A DNA stretch of 64,000 nt from Oscillospiraceae bacterium (GTDB taxonomy: Bacteria; Bacillota; Clostridia; Oscillospirales; Oscillospiraceae), in assembly GCA_015068025.1 (NCBI GenBank), contig SVLH01000002.1:1-64000 (forward strand), written 5' to 3'. Numbering within the stretch: the stretch's first letter is position 1; each line of letters opens with the position of its first letter. The notes beneath the pieces were generated by a model, which saw nothing but the letters and a program-made list of their open reading frames with translations, searched no databases and was not told where the DNA came from. This document shows, one piece after another, positions 48,585 to 58,599 of this stretch. Made by a program: the position numbers and the translations under genes.

Positions 48585-49364
48585 TCACAGGTAAAAGCGG
48601 TGACAGCCGATGGTGGTGAGATAGGGGCGGTTGGCGTTGATCCAGATGCCCTGGGACAGGGCGGGAGCATAGAAGTACAGCGCCTTGCCCACCACGGACT
48701 CCCCATCCAGTGCCCGCTTGGCGGCGGTGACAGACTGGGCTGTGGGCGGGTTGTAGATCGTTCCGTTTTCCACGGGCTCAAACTGCACGGCAAAGTTGCG
48801 GTCGAAGACCACGGCGGGGATGGTATTGGGAAAAGTTTCGCTCTCTACCCGATTCAGAACCACATTGCCCACTGCGATCTGCCCGTTCAGGGGCTCCGCG
48901 CCGCTTTCCGCGCTGATAACCCGGGAGAGCCAGTACAGCTCCACGGCGTCGTAGGCCGCGCCGGGAGAGGTCATGGCCGCGCCGTCCATATAGCGGTCCC
49001 ACTCCGCACTGCCGCCCAGCGCCTCGGCCACCAGTCGCAGGGGGACGTAGGTTCGGCCGTTTTCCACCGTGACCCGCCCGCTGTAATCGACCCCGTTGAT
49101 GGTGATGCGGTTTTCATCCGGGTCGGCGGCAAGGTCGTGATCCGCGGACGTCGCCACGGCCATTTTCTCCGTGCTGTCCCACCAGATCTCCCAACCGCCC
49201 AGCGTGTCCAGCAGTGTCCGCAGAGGGACATATGTAACGCCGCTGTCCACATAGGAAACGCCGGGAAGGTGCCGGCCGTCTACCTGTACGGGAATGGTTC
49301 TGGCCGCCCGGGCGGGCAGGGAGAGAGAAGCGGCCGCCAAAAGACCGCATAGAGCTCGTTTCAT
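48585..49364 (-). CDS. Cell-wall hydrolase (SleB-like) with copper-amine-oxidase-like stalk domains
   Basis: YVPLRTLLDTLGGWEIWWDS / YVPLRLVAEALGGSAEWD; LSRVISAESGAEPLNGQIAVGNVVLNRVES. Confidence 0.9.
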   Translation of the reverse strand: MKRALCGLLAAASLSLPARAARTIPVQVDGRHLPGVSYVDSGVTYVPLRTLLDTLGGWEIWWDSTEKMAVATSADHDLAADPDENRITINGVDYSGRVTVENGRTYVPLRLVAEALGGSAEWDRYMDGAAMTSPGAAYDAVELYWLSRVISAESGAEPLNGQIAVGNVVLNRVESETFPNTIPAVVFDRNFAVQFEPVENGTIYNPPTAQSVTAAKRALDGESVVGKALYFYAPALSQGIWINANRPYLTTIGCHRFYL

Positions 49365-49497
49365 CGGTTTTCTTCCTTTCTGTGGTGATTTACGCAGTCA
49401 ATGGTACAGGAAAGGCGGCGGAGGAAGCAACCCTCAAAAGGTGGCAAACCTTCCAGAATGAGGGTTGGCAGGAAGCGATTTGAAATTTCCCTGGATA

Positions 49498-49532
49498 TTG
49501 ACAAACCAAAACAAAAAGTGTAAAATTACACT
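49498..49532 (+). promoter_or_regulatory. Near-consensus sigma-A promoter overlapped by a palindromic operator
   Basis: TTGACA (49498-49503), 17 nt, TAAAAT (49521-49526); AGTGTAA-AA-TTACACT at 49517-49532. Confidence 0.75.
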
Positions 49533-49550
49533 AAAAAGGAGGAGATGACA

Positions 49551-50003
49551 ATGGACAAGCATCGGTTTGTGGCGGAAATGGATCGGCAGGTCAAGCTGGT
49601 CAGGACAGAATTTGGCTTGACGCAGGAGACCATGGCAAAAGTGCTGGGCATCTCCAAAAAGACGCTGGTGGAAATCGAAAAAGGGAGAGCCTCACTTGGT
49701 TGGATGGGGGCAGTTGCCTTTTGCTGCATCTTTGCCCGAAGTCGGGTACTGGCCGGTCTGCTGGGCGGCGAGGCGGAGGATATGATCCTTGCGCTGGCCT
49801 TTGCGGACTTGAAGCCTACCTATCCCAAAACCATGGGCGGCAAGGTCTGGTGGCGCTTTGTAGAGACCTGCTGTGGCTGCAAGATCCAGCAGAATATCAT
49901 TTCCCAGCATTATCGCGCATTGGACAGCGAGGACGGAAGAATTTGTTCCTCCTTTGATTTGGAGGAGGTTCGCAGACAGCTGCGGGAATTGGAGGGCGTA
50001 TGA
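49551..50003 (+). CDS. XRE-family HTH transcriptional regulator
   Basis: VRTEFGLTQETMAKVLGISKKTLVEIEKGRASLGW; ggaggag RBS. Confidence 0.82.
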   Translation: MDKHRFVAEMDRQVKLVRTEFGLTQETMAKVLGISKKTLVEIEKGRASLGWMGAVAFCCIFARSRVLAGLLGGEAEDMILALAFADLKPTYPKTMGGKVWWRFVETCCGCKIQQNIISQHYRALDSEDGRICSSFDLEEVRRQLRELEGV

Positions 50004-51199
50004 AAGTGAATTGGAAAACCGTGTTGAAGAAACTCCTGCTCGTCCTGGCCGTCGTATTCATTTTTGGCGCAGGCACATTTCTGCTTTATTTGTTCGGGAA
50101 TTTTGGCATGTTTCCTCTGTATGTGACAAAAGTGATTCCGGTGCTTGGTGTTGCCCTGACGGTGGCACTGTCTGTGCTTTGCGCGGCGACTTTGAACAGG
50201 AATCAGAAGCGGCTGTTGTGGGGCGGCTTTGCCTGTGTATTTCTTATCTGCGCGGTTTATGTGGGGTGGGGCGCCTACGAGGACAGCATCCCCACTGTGG
50301 ACGACCGGCAGCTTTTGCTGTGGGAGTATGAACCCTTTCAGGATGGCAACAAGCTGGTGACGCTGGATACGGAGTCCTCGCTGAAATTCGACAATCCGTG
50401 GGCGGTGCGTTTGGATGGCGCCACGGCGCTGTATCCCATTTACGCGGCCTTTGCGCAGGCGGTTTATCCCGAAAGCCATTATCCGTATTATGAGGGGTCT
50501 GTGCAGTGCGGAGGTACCATTGACGCCTACGAACGCCTGGTCAAGGGCGAAGTGGACGTGATTTTCGTGGCCGGTCCTTCGGATGCGCAGTTGAATATGG
50601 CCAAAGTTGCTGGCAAGGAATTTCACTATACGCCAATTGGAAAAGAAGCGTTTGTATTCTTTGTAAACAGTGAAAATCCCGTCACAAGCCTGACGGTGGA
50701 GCAGATCCGGGGCATCTACTCCGGTGCGGTCAAAAACTGGAAGGAAGTGGGCGGAAAGCGGCAGTCCATCCGCCCCTTTCAGCGGGCGGAGAACAGCGGC
50801 AGCCAGACGTCTCTCCAGCGGCTGATGGAGGGGCTGCCGCTGATGGAACCGGAGAAGCGGGACCGCATTGCGGGCATGGGCGGCATCATCAGTGAGGTGG
50901 CCAGCTATCGCAATCACAGCAACGCCATCGGCTTTTCCTTCCGGTTCTACTCCACCGAGATGGTGAAAAACGGCGACATCCGTCTGCTGGCGCTGAACGG
51001 CGTGGAACCCACAAAGGAGACTATCCGGGGTGGCAGCTACCCCATTGCCTCGGAGTTCTATGCCGTGACAGTTTCGGATATTGGAGCGGCAGCACCGCAG
51101 GAGAGCAATCCGGATCTGGCGGCATTTCTGGATTGGGTTTTGTCTGAACAGGGACAGGAGATCGTCGAAAAGACGGGGTATGTTTCTTTGCAGGGATAA
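50000..51199 (+). CDS. Membrane-tethered PstS/PBP2-like substrate-binding protein
   Basis: Three N-terminal TM helices, then LDGATALYPIYAAFAQAVYPE, VKGEVDVIFVAGPSDAQL, YTPIGKEAFVFFVNSENPVTSLTVEQIRGIYSGAVKNWKEVGG. Confidence 0.85.
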   Translation: MKVNWKTVLKKLLLVLAVVFIFGAGTFLLYLFGNFGMFPLYVTKVIPVLGVALTVALSVLCAATLNRNQKRLLWGGFACVFLICAVYVGWGAYEDSIPTVDDRQLLLWEYEPFQDGNKLVTLDTESSLKFDNPWAVRLDGATALYPIYAAFAQAVYPESHYPYYEGSVQCGGTIDAYERLVKGEVDVIFVAGPSDAQLNMAKVAGKEFHYTPIGKEAFVFFVNSENPVTSLTVEQIRGIYSGAVKNWKEVGGKRQSIRPFQRAENSGSQTSLQRLMEGLPLMEPEKRDRIAGMGGIISEVASYRNHSNAIGFSFRFYSTEMVKNGDIRLLALNGVEPTKETIRGGSYPIASEFYAVTVSDIGAAAPQESNPDLAAFLDWVLSEQGQEIVEKTGYVSLQG

Positions 51200-51225
51200 G
51201 CAGCAGGGAAGGAAAGGAGCAGGCC

Positions 51226-51666
51226 GTGAAGAATAAGTGGGTTTGGTTTCTTTGGACTGTGGCCTATGCAGCGGCCTTTACCGCCAATCTGGGATATTTC
51301 TGGTGGAGCTGGGATGTGGGGGCGCTGCAGGTTTTGGCAAGTACCCTGTATCTGGCCGTCTGCGTCCTGTTGTTTTATCGAAAGCGAAAGAATGTGTTCT
51401 GCATGCGCTGGGCGGTGCGGTTGAGTGTGCTGACGGTTGCTGCGGGCGTTCTGGGCCTGCTGGTGCGCGTGGGCGGGCCGGAGGTTTCCTTTCTGATGCT
51501 GCCCGCTCTCTTGCTGGCCGGTGCCTTTGTGACGCCGCTGTACGGGCTTCTGGGTTTCTTTCCAGATTTTGACCTTTGCTATGCGGCGGCAGCGGCGCTG
51601 GGCGCTGCGTGGTTTTTGTGGGCGCTGTATTTGAAACGCAGCATCACCAGAAAAAACCTGACCTGA
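51226..51666 (+). CDS. Hypothetical multi-TM membrane protein
   Basis: 146 aa hydrophobic ORF co-directional with, and 26 bp from, the PstS-like gene. Confidence 0.65.
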   Translation: MKNKWVWFLWTVAYAAAFTANLGYFWWSWDVGALQVLASTLYLAVCVLLFYRKRKNVFCMRWAVRLSVLTVAAGVLGLLVRVGGPEVSFLMLPALLLAGAFVTPLYGLLGFFPDFDLCYAAAAALGAAWFLWALYLKRSITRKNLT

Positions 51667-51678
51667 AGGGGGCAGTTT

Positions 51679-52011
51679 ATGCAGCCTGCGCTGTTACAGG
51701 GAGTTGAAATTGGGATGCATATCATCCCGCTCCATCCGGAAAGTCCACTTTGCTGGATTTTCTGGGTGTGCTGTTTGCTGGGCGGAGGCATTTGGTTTAT
51801 GCTGTCACGGTCTGGACAAAGGAAGCGGAAACGGTGGATTTTTATTGGAGTGCAGATATATGCGCTGTTGTGCTGTGAGATCGCCTGTCAGGTAGTAACC
51901 GGATGGGATCTGCTCATCCCTGTGGTGCTGTATTTTTATCTGCTGGCCATATTGCTGGGCGCAGGAATTTGCGCGCTGGGAATATTTCTGCTTCAAAAAA
52001 AGAGATCATAA
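51679..52011 (+). CDS. Hypothetical small membrane protein
   Basis: 110 aa, about three TM helices; 12 bp after preceding ORF. Confidence 0.6.
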   Translation: MQPALLQGVEIGMHIIPLHPESPLCWIFWVCCLLGGGIWFMLSRSGQRKRKRWIFIGVQIYALLCCEIACQVVTGWDLLIPVVLYFYLLAILLGAGICALGIFLLQKKRS

Positions 52012-52018
52012 ACAAAAA

Positions 52019-52052
52019 AACGCCCGAGGGCAATGCCCTCGAGCGTTTTCAT
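52019..52052. terminator. Bidirectional terminator
   Basis: cgcccgagggc-aat-gccctcgagcg flanked by A-run and tttt. Confidence 0.75.
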
Positions 52053-52065
52053 TTACAGGGATAAT

Positions 52066-53571
52066 TTACTTGTTGCTGCCGGTGGAGTCCTTGAGCATGA
52101 CATCGTGGGCGCCGCCTTCCACGATGGAAACGGCGGAGACCAGCGTCAGCTTGGCCTTGTCACGCAGCTCGGGGATGGTGAGTGCGCCGCAGTTGCACAT
52201 GGTGGAGCGCACCTTGGCCAGCGTAGTGGCCATACCATCGGCCAGAGAGCCGGCGTAGGGGACGTAGGAGTCCACGCCTTCCTCGAAGGAGAGCTTGGCG
52301 GCGCCGCCCATATCGTAGCGCTGCCAGTTACGGGCACGGGCGCTGCCCTCGCCCCAGTACTCCTTCATATAGCTGCCGTTGATGAGCACCTTGCTGGTGG
52401 GGGACTCGTCGAAGCGGGAGAAGTAACGGCCCAGCATACAGAAGTCCGCGCCCATAGCCAGCGCCAGCGTGATGTGATAATCCTGCACGATGCCGCCGTC
52501 GGCGCAGATGGGTACATAGATGCCGGTCTCCTCAAAGTAACGGTCACGCTCGGCAGCCACATCGATGACAGAGGTGGCCTGACCGCGGCCGATGCCCTTG
52601 GTCTCGCGGGTAATGCAGATGGAGCCGCCGCCGATGCCGACCTTCACAAAGTCTGCGCCGGCGTCCGCCAGGAAGCGGAAGCCCTCGCCGTCCACCACGT
52701 TGCCGGCGCCCACCTTCACGGTGTCGCCGTAGTGCTCGCGGATCCACTTCAACGCGCGGGCCTGCCACTCGGAATAGCCCTCGGAGGAGTCGATGACCAG
52801 CACGTCCACGCCGGCCTCCACCAGCGCAGGTACACGCTCTGCGTAGTCGCGGGTGTTGATACCGGCGCCCACCACATAGCGCTTATGCTCGTCCAGCAGC
52901 TCCAGAGGATTGCCCTTGTGGGCGTCATAGTCCTTGCGGAACACGAAGGCCACCAGATTGCCCTCCTTGGACACGATGGGCAGGGCGTTGAGCTTGTGAT
53001 CCCAGATGATGTCATTGGCGGCCTTCAGAGAAGTGCCCTCGGGAGCGGTGATGAGTTTTTCGGAGGGGGTCATGAACTCCGCCACGGGGGTGGAGGGATC
53101 CATGCGGCTGACGCGATAGTCACGGCTGGTGACGATGCCCAGCAGTTTGCCGGTGCCGGTGCCGTCATCGGTGACGGCCATGGTGGAGTGGCCACGGGCC
53201 TCTTTCAGAGCCAGAACATCAGCCAGTGTATCGGTGACACGGAGATTGGAATCGCTGGTGACAAAGCCGGCCTTGTGATTCTTCACGCGGCGGACCATTG
53301 CGGCCTGCTGCTCAATGGGCTGGGAGACGAAGATGAAGGCGATGCCGCCTTCCTTGGCCAGACCGATGCCCATCTCCTCGCCGGAGACCGCCTGCATGAC
53401 GGCGGAGACCATGGGAACGTTCATGGTCAGGGGGCATTCCTCGCCCTTTTTGTACTTTACCACCGGAGTCTTGAGAGACACGTTGGCGGGGATGCAGTCG
53501 GCAGAGGAGTAGCCGGGCACCAGCAGATATTCACTGAAGGTATGAGAAGGTTCCTTAAAGAAATATGCCAT
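52066..53571 (-). CDS. guaB: IMP dehydrogenase (Tritrichomonas-like clade)
   Basis: [71 protein letters not shown]. Confidence 0.93.
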   Translation of the reverse strand: MAYFFKEPSHTFSEYLLVPGYSSADCIPANVSLKTPVVKYKKGEECPLTMNVPMVSAVMQAVSGEEMGIGLAKEGGIAFIFVSQPIEQQAAMVRRVKNHKAGFVTSDSNLRVTDTLADVLALKEARGHSTMAVTDDGTGTGKLLGIVTSRDYRVSRMDPSTPVAEFMTPSEKLITAPEGTSLKAANDIIWDHKLNALPIVSKEGNLVAFVFRKDYDAHKGNPLELLDEHKRYVVGAGINTRDYAERVPALVEAGVDVLVIDSSEGYSEWQARALKWIREHYGDTVKVGAGNVVDGEGFRFLADAGADFVKVGIGGGSICITRETKGIGRGQATSVIDVAAERDRYFEETGIYVPICADGGIVQDYHITLALAMGADFCMLGRYFSRFDESPTSKVLINGSYMKEYWGEGSARARNWQRYDMGGAAKLSFEEGVDSYVPYAGSLADGMATTLAKVRSTMCNCGALTIPELRDKAKLTLVSAVSIVEGGAHDVMLKDSTGSNK

Positions 53572-53638
53572 GGGAGGCCACCTCAATTCAAAAGATTTAT
53601 TAAGGTATTATCTTACCACAAAAGACGGGAAAATCAAC

Positions 53639-56600
53639 TTAAATATCAAAATAATCTCGGGCGGCCTCAAACAGATGCAGATCGTAGTCGCCGGGGATAT
53701 TCCGATACAGGGCAGGACCGATTCGCTCGGCGTGACCCATTTTGCCGAAGACACGGCCGTCGGGAGAGGTGATGCCTTCAATGGCCCAGACGGAGCCGTT
53801 GGGGTTGAAGTCCACATCCATGGTGGGCTGGCCTGCCAGATCCACGTACTGGGTGGCGATCTGACCGTTTTCAGCCAGCTTCTTCACCAGTTCCGCAGAG
53901 CAGAGGAAGCGGCCTTCACCGTGGGAGATGGGAACATTCACGATGTCGCCCACCTGCATCTTTGCCAGCCACGGAGACCGGCTGGAGGCAATGCGGGTGC
54001 GGACGATCTTGGACTGGTGGCGGCCGATGACGTTGTAGCTGAGGGTGGGGCAGGTCTCGTCGGTGTCGATGATCTCGCCGTAGGGCACCAGACCCAGCTT
54101 AATCAGCGCCTGGAAGCCGTTGCAGATGCCCAGCATCAGACCGTCGCGGTTCTTCAGCAGGTCGTGGGTGGCGTCCTTCACCGCGGGGTTGCGGAAGAAG
54201 GCGGTGATGAACTTGCCGGAGCCGTCAGGCTCGTCGCCGCCGGAGAAGCCGCCGGGCACAAAGATGATCTGGCTCTCCTTTGCGGCCTTGGCGAAGCGGG
54301 CGGCAGAGTCGGCAACACCCTGTGCGGACTGGTTGTTCAGCACCAGGATCTGGGGTTCCAGACCTGCGCGGACAACGGCACGGGCGCTGTCATATTCGCA
54401 GTTGGTGCCGGGGAACACGGGGATCAGCACGCGGGGCTTTGCCACGCCGATCTTGGGTGCCACGCGATTTGCCGCAGCGGCATTCAGCACAGGAGCGGGC
54501 GTGGGATCGGTGGGCACGCGGCTGGGATAGATGCCTTCCAGAACGCCTTCGTTCAGAGCCAGCAGTTCCTCAACAGAGGCGCTGTCCTTGCCGATGGTGA
54601 TCACACCGTCGGCGGTGGTGACGCCCAGCTTCACGGCACCGTCGATCTCCTCGGTCAGTTCGGCCACGATGGCGCCGATGTCGCTCTTGTTCCATGCGGC
54701 GTCAGTCTCGGCGATGAAGCCGACACCGTTGCCGAAGGACATCTTCATGACAGCCTCTGCCAGACCATTTTCCACGGCCCATGCGGCTTTGACCTTGCCG
54801 GTCAGGCACAGGGTGTGGAAGCGCTCCCACGCAGCCTTTACTTCTTCAGCGTTCTTGCCGGAGAAGAGGTACACGGGATGGCCGGCTTCCTTGAACTCGG
54901 GGGAGAGCACGTCGCCCGCCTTGACGGGGGCGATGGCGAAGGAGATCAGGGTGGGGGGGACATCCAGATCCAGGAAGGAGCCGGACATGGAGTCCTTGCC
55001 GCCGATGGCAGCGGCGCCCAGCTCCAGCTGTGCGGTCAGGCCGCCCAGCAGAGCGGAGAAGGGTTTGCCCCAACGGACAGGTTCATTGCGCAGCTTCTCA
55101 AAGAATTCCTGGAAGGTCAGATAGGCTTTCGTATAGTCCGCGCCGGCGGCAACCAGTTTTGCCACAGAGGAATACACGGCGTTGTAGGAGCCGGTGTAGG
55201 GATCCATGGAGGACTGGTCGGGGTCGAAGCCCCAGGCCATCACGCTGGCCTGATCGGTCTCCTGACCGGGCAGAACGGGGAACAGAGCGGCCATGGCCTG
55301 GGCGGGCGTGCGCTGCGTCTTGCCGCCGAAGGGCATCAGGACGCTGCCGCAGCCGATGGAGCCGTCAAAGCGCTCGGTGAGACCCCGGCGAGATGCAGAT
55401 TTCAGGCTGGAAGCCATTTCACGCAGGGAGGAGTACTGCTCTTTGCCGAAGCCGGAGCGGTCTTTTTCGGCAATGGCGACGGCGGCGTGCTTCACGGCAC
55501 CGTTGGTGTTCAGGAAATCGCGGGAGAGGTCGGCGATGACGGCGCCGTTCCACTCCATGACCATGCGAGCCTCCTCGGTGACCACAGCCACGCGGTAGGC
55601 TTCAAGGTTTTCAGCCTCTGCAAAGGAGATGAACTTGTCAGCGTCCTCGGCGGCCACGACCACAGCCATACGCTCCTGGGACTCGGAAATGGCCAACTCG
55701 GTGCCATCCAGACCGTCGTACTTCTTGCGCACGGCATCCAGGTCGATCTTCAATCCGTCGGCCAGTTCGCCGATGGCGACGCTAACACCGCCGGCGCCGA
55801 AGTCATTGCAGCGCTTGATGAGGCGGGTGACCTCGCCGTTGCGGAACAGACGCTGAATCTTGCGCTCTTCGGGGGCGTTGCCCTTTTGTACCTCGGAGGC
55901 CATGGTGGTCAGGGACTTGAGGTTGTGGCTCTTGGAGGAGCCAGTGGCGCCGCCGATGCCGTCACGGCCGGTGCGGCCGCCCAGCAGGATGATCACATCG
56001 CCGGGGGCGGGACGCTCACGGCGGACATTGCAGGCAGGCGCAGCAGCCACCACCACGCCGCATTCCATGCGCTTGGCGATGTAGCCCTCGTGGTAGAGTT
56101 CGGCAACGTGGCCGGTGGCAAGGCCGATCTGGTTGCCGTAGGAAGAATAGCCGGCGGCAGCCGTCTGGCACAGCTTGCGCTGGGGCAGCTTGCCCGTCAG
56201 CGTTTCGGACAGGGGCGTGCGGGGGTCGCCGGCGCCGGTGAGGCGCATCGCCTGATGCACGTAGGCGCGGCCGGACAGGGGGTCACGGATGCAGCCGCCG
56301 ATGCAGGTGGCGGCGCCGCCGAAGGGTTCGATCTCGGTGGGGTGGTTGTGGGTCTCATTCTTGAACATCAGCAGCCAGTCCTGCTCCTCGCCGTTCACGG
56401 TGGCGGTGGCGCGGATGGAGCAGGCGTTGATCTCCTCGCTCTCATCCAGTTCGGGCAGGAGACCCCGTTTCTTCAGGGTCTTGGCGCCGATGGTGGCGAT
56501 ATCCATCAGGGTCTGGGGGCGTTTTGCGGCCTTCTCCTCGCCGTAGACCTCCACACGGGCGGCCAGATAGCGTTCATAGGCGGCCTGGATCTCCGGATCG

Positions 56601-57313
56601 TCGATCTTCACATCGTCGATATGGGTGGAGAAGGTGGTGTGGCGGCAGTGGTCGGACCAGTAGGTGTCCACCACGCGGATCTCGGTGATGGTAGGATCGC
56701 GCTTCTCGTCGTCACGGAAGTAGGTCTGCAGGAATTTCAGGTCATCCAGATCCATGGCAAGACCCAGCTCGTCCAGAGTCGCGGCGAGACCGGCCTCGTC
56801 CAGCGCGATGAAGCCGGAAACGGTCTTGACAGCGGTGGGGATCTCGTACTCCACCTGCAGGGTCTCAACGGTGTCCAGAGAAGCCTCCCGGGACTCCACA
56901 GGGTTGATAACGAACTTCTTGATCTTTTCCACATCCTCGGCGGTCAGGGCACCGGAGAGCAGATAGACCTTCGCCGCGCGGACGGCAGGGCGGTCGCCCT
57001 GGGTCATCAGCTGGATGCACTGGCTGGCGGAGTCTGCCCGCTGGTCAAACTGACCGGGCAGGGACTCCACGGCAAACACGGTGTATTCGCCTTCGGGCAA
57101 AGCGGTGTAGGTGTCATCCACCTGGGGTTCGGAGAAGACGGTTTTGACGGCGCGGTCAAAGGTGGCCTCGTCCAGACCCTCCACATCATAGCGGTTGATG
57201 AGCCGCAGACCTGTCAGGGCGGTCAGCCCCAGCAGGCTTGTCAGCTCGCTGAACAGTCCCGCGGCTTCGTGCCGCAGGGCTTCTTTCTTTTCAACATAGA
57301 TCCGTCTGACCAT
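53639..57313 (-). CDS. purL: Phosphoribosylformylglycinamidine synthase, large single-chain (clade II type)
   Basis: SDHCRHTTFSTHID, LMFKNETHNHPTEIEPFGGAATCIGGCIRDPLSGRA, glutaminase domain VLIPVFPGTNCEYDSARA, MLGICNGFQALI. Confidence 0.95.
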   Translation of the reverse strand: MVRRIYVEKKEALRHEAAGLFSELTSLLGLTALTGLRLINRYDVEGLDEATFDRAVKTVFSEPQVDDTYTALPEGEYTVFAVESLPGQFDQRADSASQCIQLMTQGDRPAVRAAKVYLLSGALTAEDVEKIKKFVINPVESREASLDTVETLQVEYEIPTAVKTVSGFIALDEAGLAATLDELGLAMDLDDLKFLQTYFRDDEKRDPTITEIRVVDTYWSDHCRHTTFSTHIDDVKIDDPEIQAAYERYLAARVEVYGEEKAAKRPQTLMDIATIGAKTLKKRGLLPELDESEEINACSIRATATVNGEEQDWLLMFKNETHNHPTEIEPFGGAATCIGGCIRDPLSGRAYVHQAMRLTGAGDPRTPLSETLTGKLPQRKLCQTAAAGYSSYGNQIGLATGHVAELYHEGYIAKRMECGVVVAAAPACNVRRERPAPGDVIILLGGRTGRDGIGGATGSSKSHNLKSLTTMASEVQKGNAPEERKIQRLFRNGEVTRLIKRCNDFGAGGVSVAIGELADGLKIDLDAVRKKYDGLDGTELAISESQERMAVVVAAEDADKFISFAEAENLEAYRVAVVTEEARMVMEWNGAVIADLSRDFLNTNGAVKHAAVAIAEKDRSGFGKEQYSSLREMASSLKSASRRGLTERFDGSIGCGSVLMPFGGKTQRTPAQAMAALFPVLPGQETDQASVMAWGFDPDQSSMDPYTGSYNAVYSSVAKLVAAGADYTKAYLTFQEFFEKLRNEPVRWGKPFSALLGGLTAQLELGAAAIGGKDSMSGSFLDLDVPPTLISFAIAPVKAGDVLSPEFKEAGHPVYLFSGKNAEEVKAAWERFHTLCLTGKVKAAWAVENGLAEAVMKMSFGNGVGFIAETDAAWNKSDIGAIVAELTEEIDGAVKLGVTTADGVITIGKDSASVEELLALNEGVLEGIYPSRVPTDPTPAPVLNAAAANRVAPKIGVAKPRVLIPVFPGTNCEYDSARAVVRAGLEPQILVLNNQSAQGVADSAARFAKAAKESQIIFVPGGFSGGDEPDGSGKFITAFFRNPAVKDATHDLLKNRDGLMLGICNGFQALIKLGLVPYGEIIDTDETCPTLSYNVIGRHQSKIVRTRIASSRSPWLAKMQVGDIVNVPISHGEGRFLCSAELVKKLAENGQIATQYVDLAGQPTMDVDFNPNGSVWAIEGITSPDGRVFGKMGHAERIGPALYRNIPGDYDLHLFEAARDYFDI

Positions 57314-58597
57314 TTACTGTTCCTCCATGGCGGCCAGCGCCCGCTGACCGATGTCGCGGCGCATGTATTTTCCTTCAAATTCCACGGTTTCCGCGGCGGC
57401 ATAGGCGTCTGCCAGCGCTTCCTTCAGGGTAGGGGCGGTAGCGGTGACGCCCAGCACGCGGCCGCCGTTGGTGACCAGCTGATCGCCCACAAGTTTGCTG
57501 CCGGCGTGGATGATGGCAACATTGGCGGGGGTGGTTTGGGGCAGCGTCATGACCTTGCCCTTTTCATAGGCCTCGGGATAGCCGCCGGAGGCCAGGATCA
57601 CGCAGGCGGCGGCGCCGTCGTGCCATTCCACGGTCAGGTCGGCGAGGGTTTCGTTCTCCACGGCCTGCATCACCGTCAGCAGATCGGTTTTCAGCAGGGG
57701 CAGCACCACCTGCGTTTCGGGATCGCCGAAGCGGCAGTTGTACTCAATGACTCTGGGGCCGTTGGGGGTGAGCATCAGACCGAAGTACAGACAGCCCTTG
57801 AAGGGGCAGCCCTCGGTGCGCATAGCGGCCAGAGTGGGCAGGAAGATGGTGTCCATACAGACCTTTGCAATTTCTTTGGTGTAGCAGGGGTTGGGGGCGA
57901 TGGTGCCCATGCCGCCGGTGTTCAGGCCGGTATCACCGTCGCCGATGCGCTTGTGATCCATGGAGGAGACCATGGGTGCGATGGCAGTGCCGTCGGTGAA
58001 GGCCAGAACGGAGACTTCCGGGCCGGTGAGGAACTCCTCGATGACGATCTCGTTGCCGGAATCGCCGAAGGTCTTGTCCTCCATGATGCTCTTGACGGCG
58101 TCACGGGCTTCTTCCAGATTCTGGGGGATCAGCACGCCCTTACCCAGAGCCAGACCGTCGGCCTTGATGACGATGGGGAAGGTGTTGGTCTCCTCCAGAT
58201 ACGCCATGGCCTTTGCGGGATCGTTAAAGACCTCGTAGGAGGCGGTGGGGATGCCGTATTTCTTCATCAGGTTTTTGGAGAAAACCTTGCTGGCCTCGAT
58301 GCGGGCAGCCTTGGCATCCGGGCCGAAGCAGGGGATGCCGGCCTCATGCAGACGATCTACACAGCCCAGCGCCAGAGGATCGTCCGGCGCCACCACGGCA
58401 AAGTCGATGGCGTTGGATTTTGCGAACTCCACGATGGCGGAAATGTCCTTTGCACCGATCTCGGGGACGCAAATTGCATCCGCGGCGATGCCGCCGTTGC
58501 CGGGCAGTGCATAGATCGATTCCACCGCGGGATTTTCTTTCAGTTTTTTGATGATGGTGTGCTCGCGGCCACCGCCGCCAACGACGAGAAGGTTCAT
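57314..58597 (-). CDS. purD: Phosphoribosylamine--glycine ligase
   Basis: VVGGGGREHTIIKKL, FGPDAKAARIEASKVFSKNLMKKYGIPTA, YFGLMLTPNGPRVIEYNCRFGDPETQVVLPLL. Confidence 0.96.
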   Translation of the reverse strand: MNLLVVGGGGREHTIIKKLKENPAVESIYALPGNGGIAADAICVPEIGAKDISAIVEFAKSNAIDFAVVAPDDPLALGCVDRLHEAGIPCFGPDAKAARIEASKVFSKNLMKKYGIPTASYEVFNDPAKAMAYLEETNTFPIVIKADGLALGKGVLIPQNLEEARDAVKSIMEDKTFGDSGNEIVIEEFLTGPEVSVLAFTDGTAIAPMVSSMDHKRIGDGDTGLNTGGMGTIAPNPCYTKEIAKVCMDTIFLPTLAAMRTEGCPFKGCLYFGLMLTPNGPRVIEYNCRFGDPETQVVLPLLKTDLLTVMQAVENETLADLTVEWHDGAAACVILASGGYPEAYEKGKVMTLPQTTPANVAIIHAGSKLVGDQLVTNGGRVLGVTATAPTLKEALADAYAAAETVEFEGKYMRRDIGQRALAAMEEQ

Positions 58598-58599
58598 AA

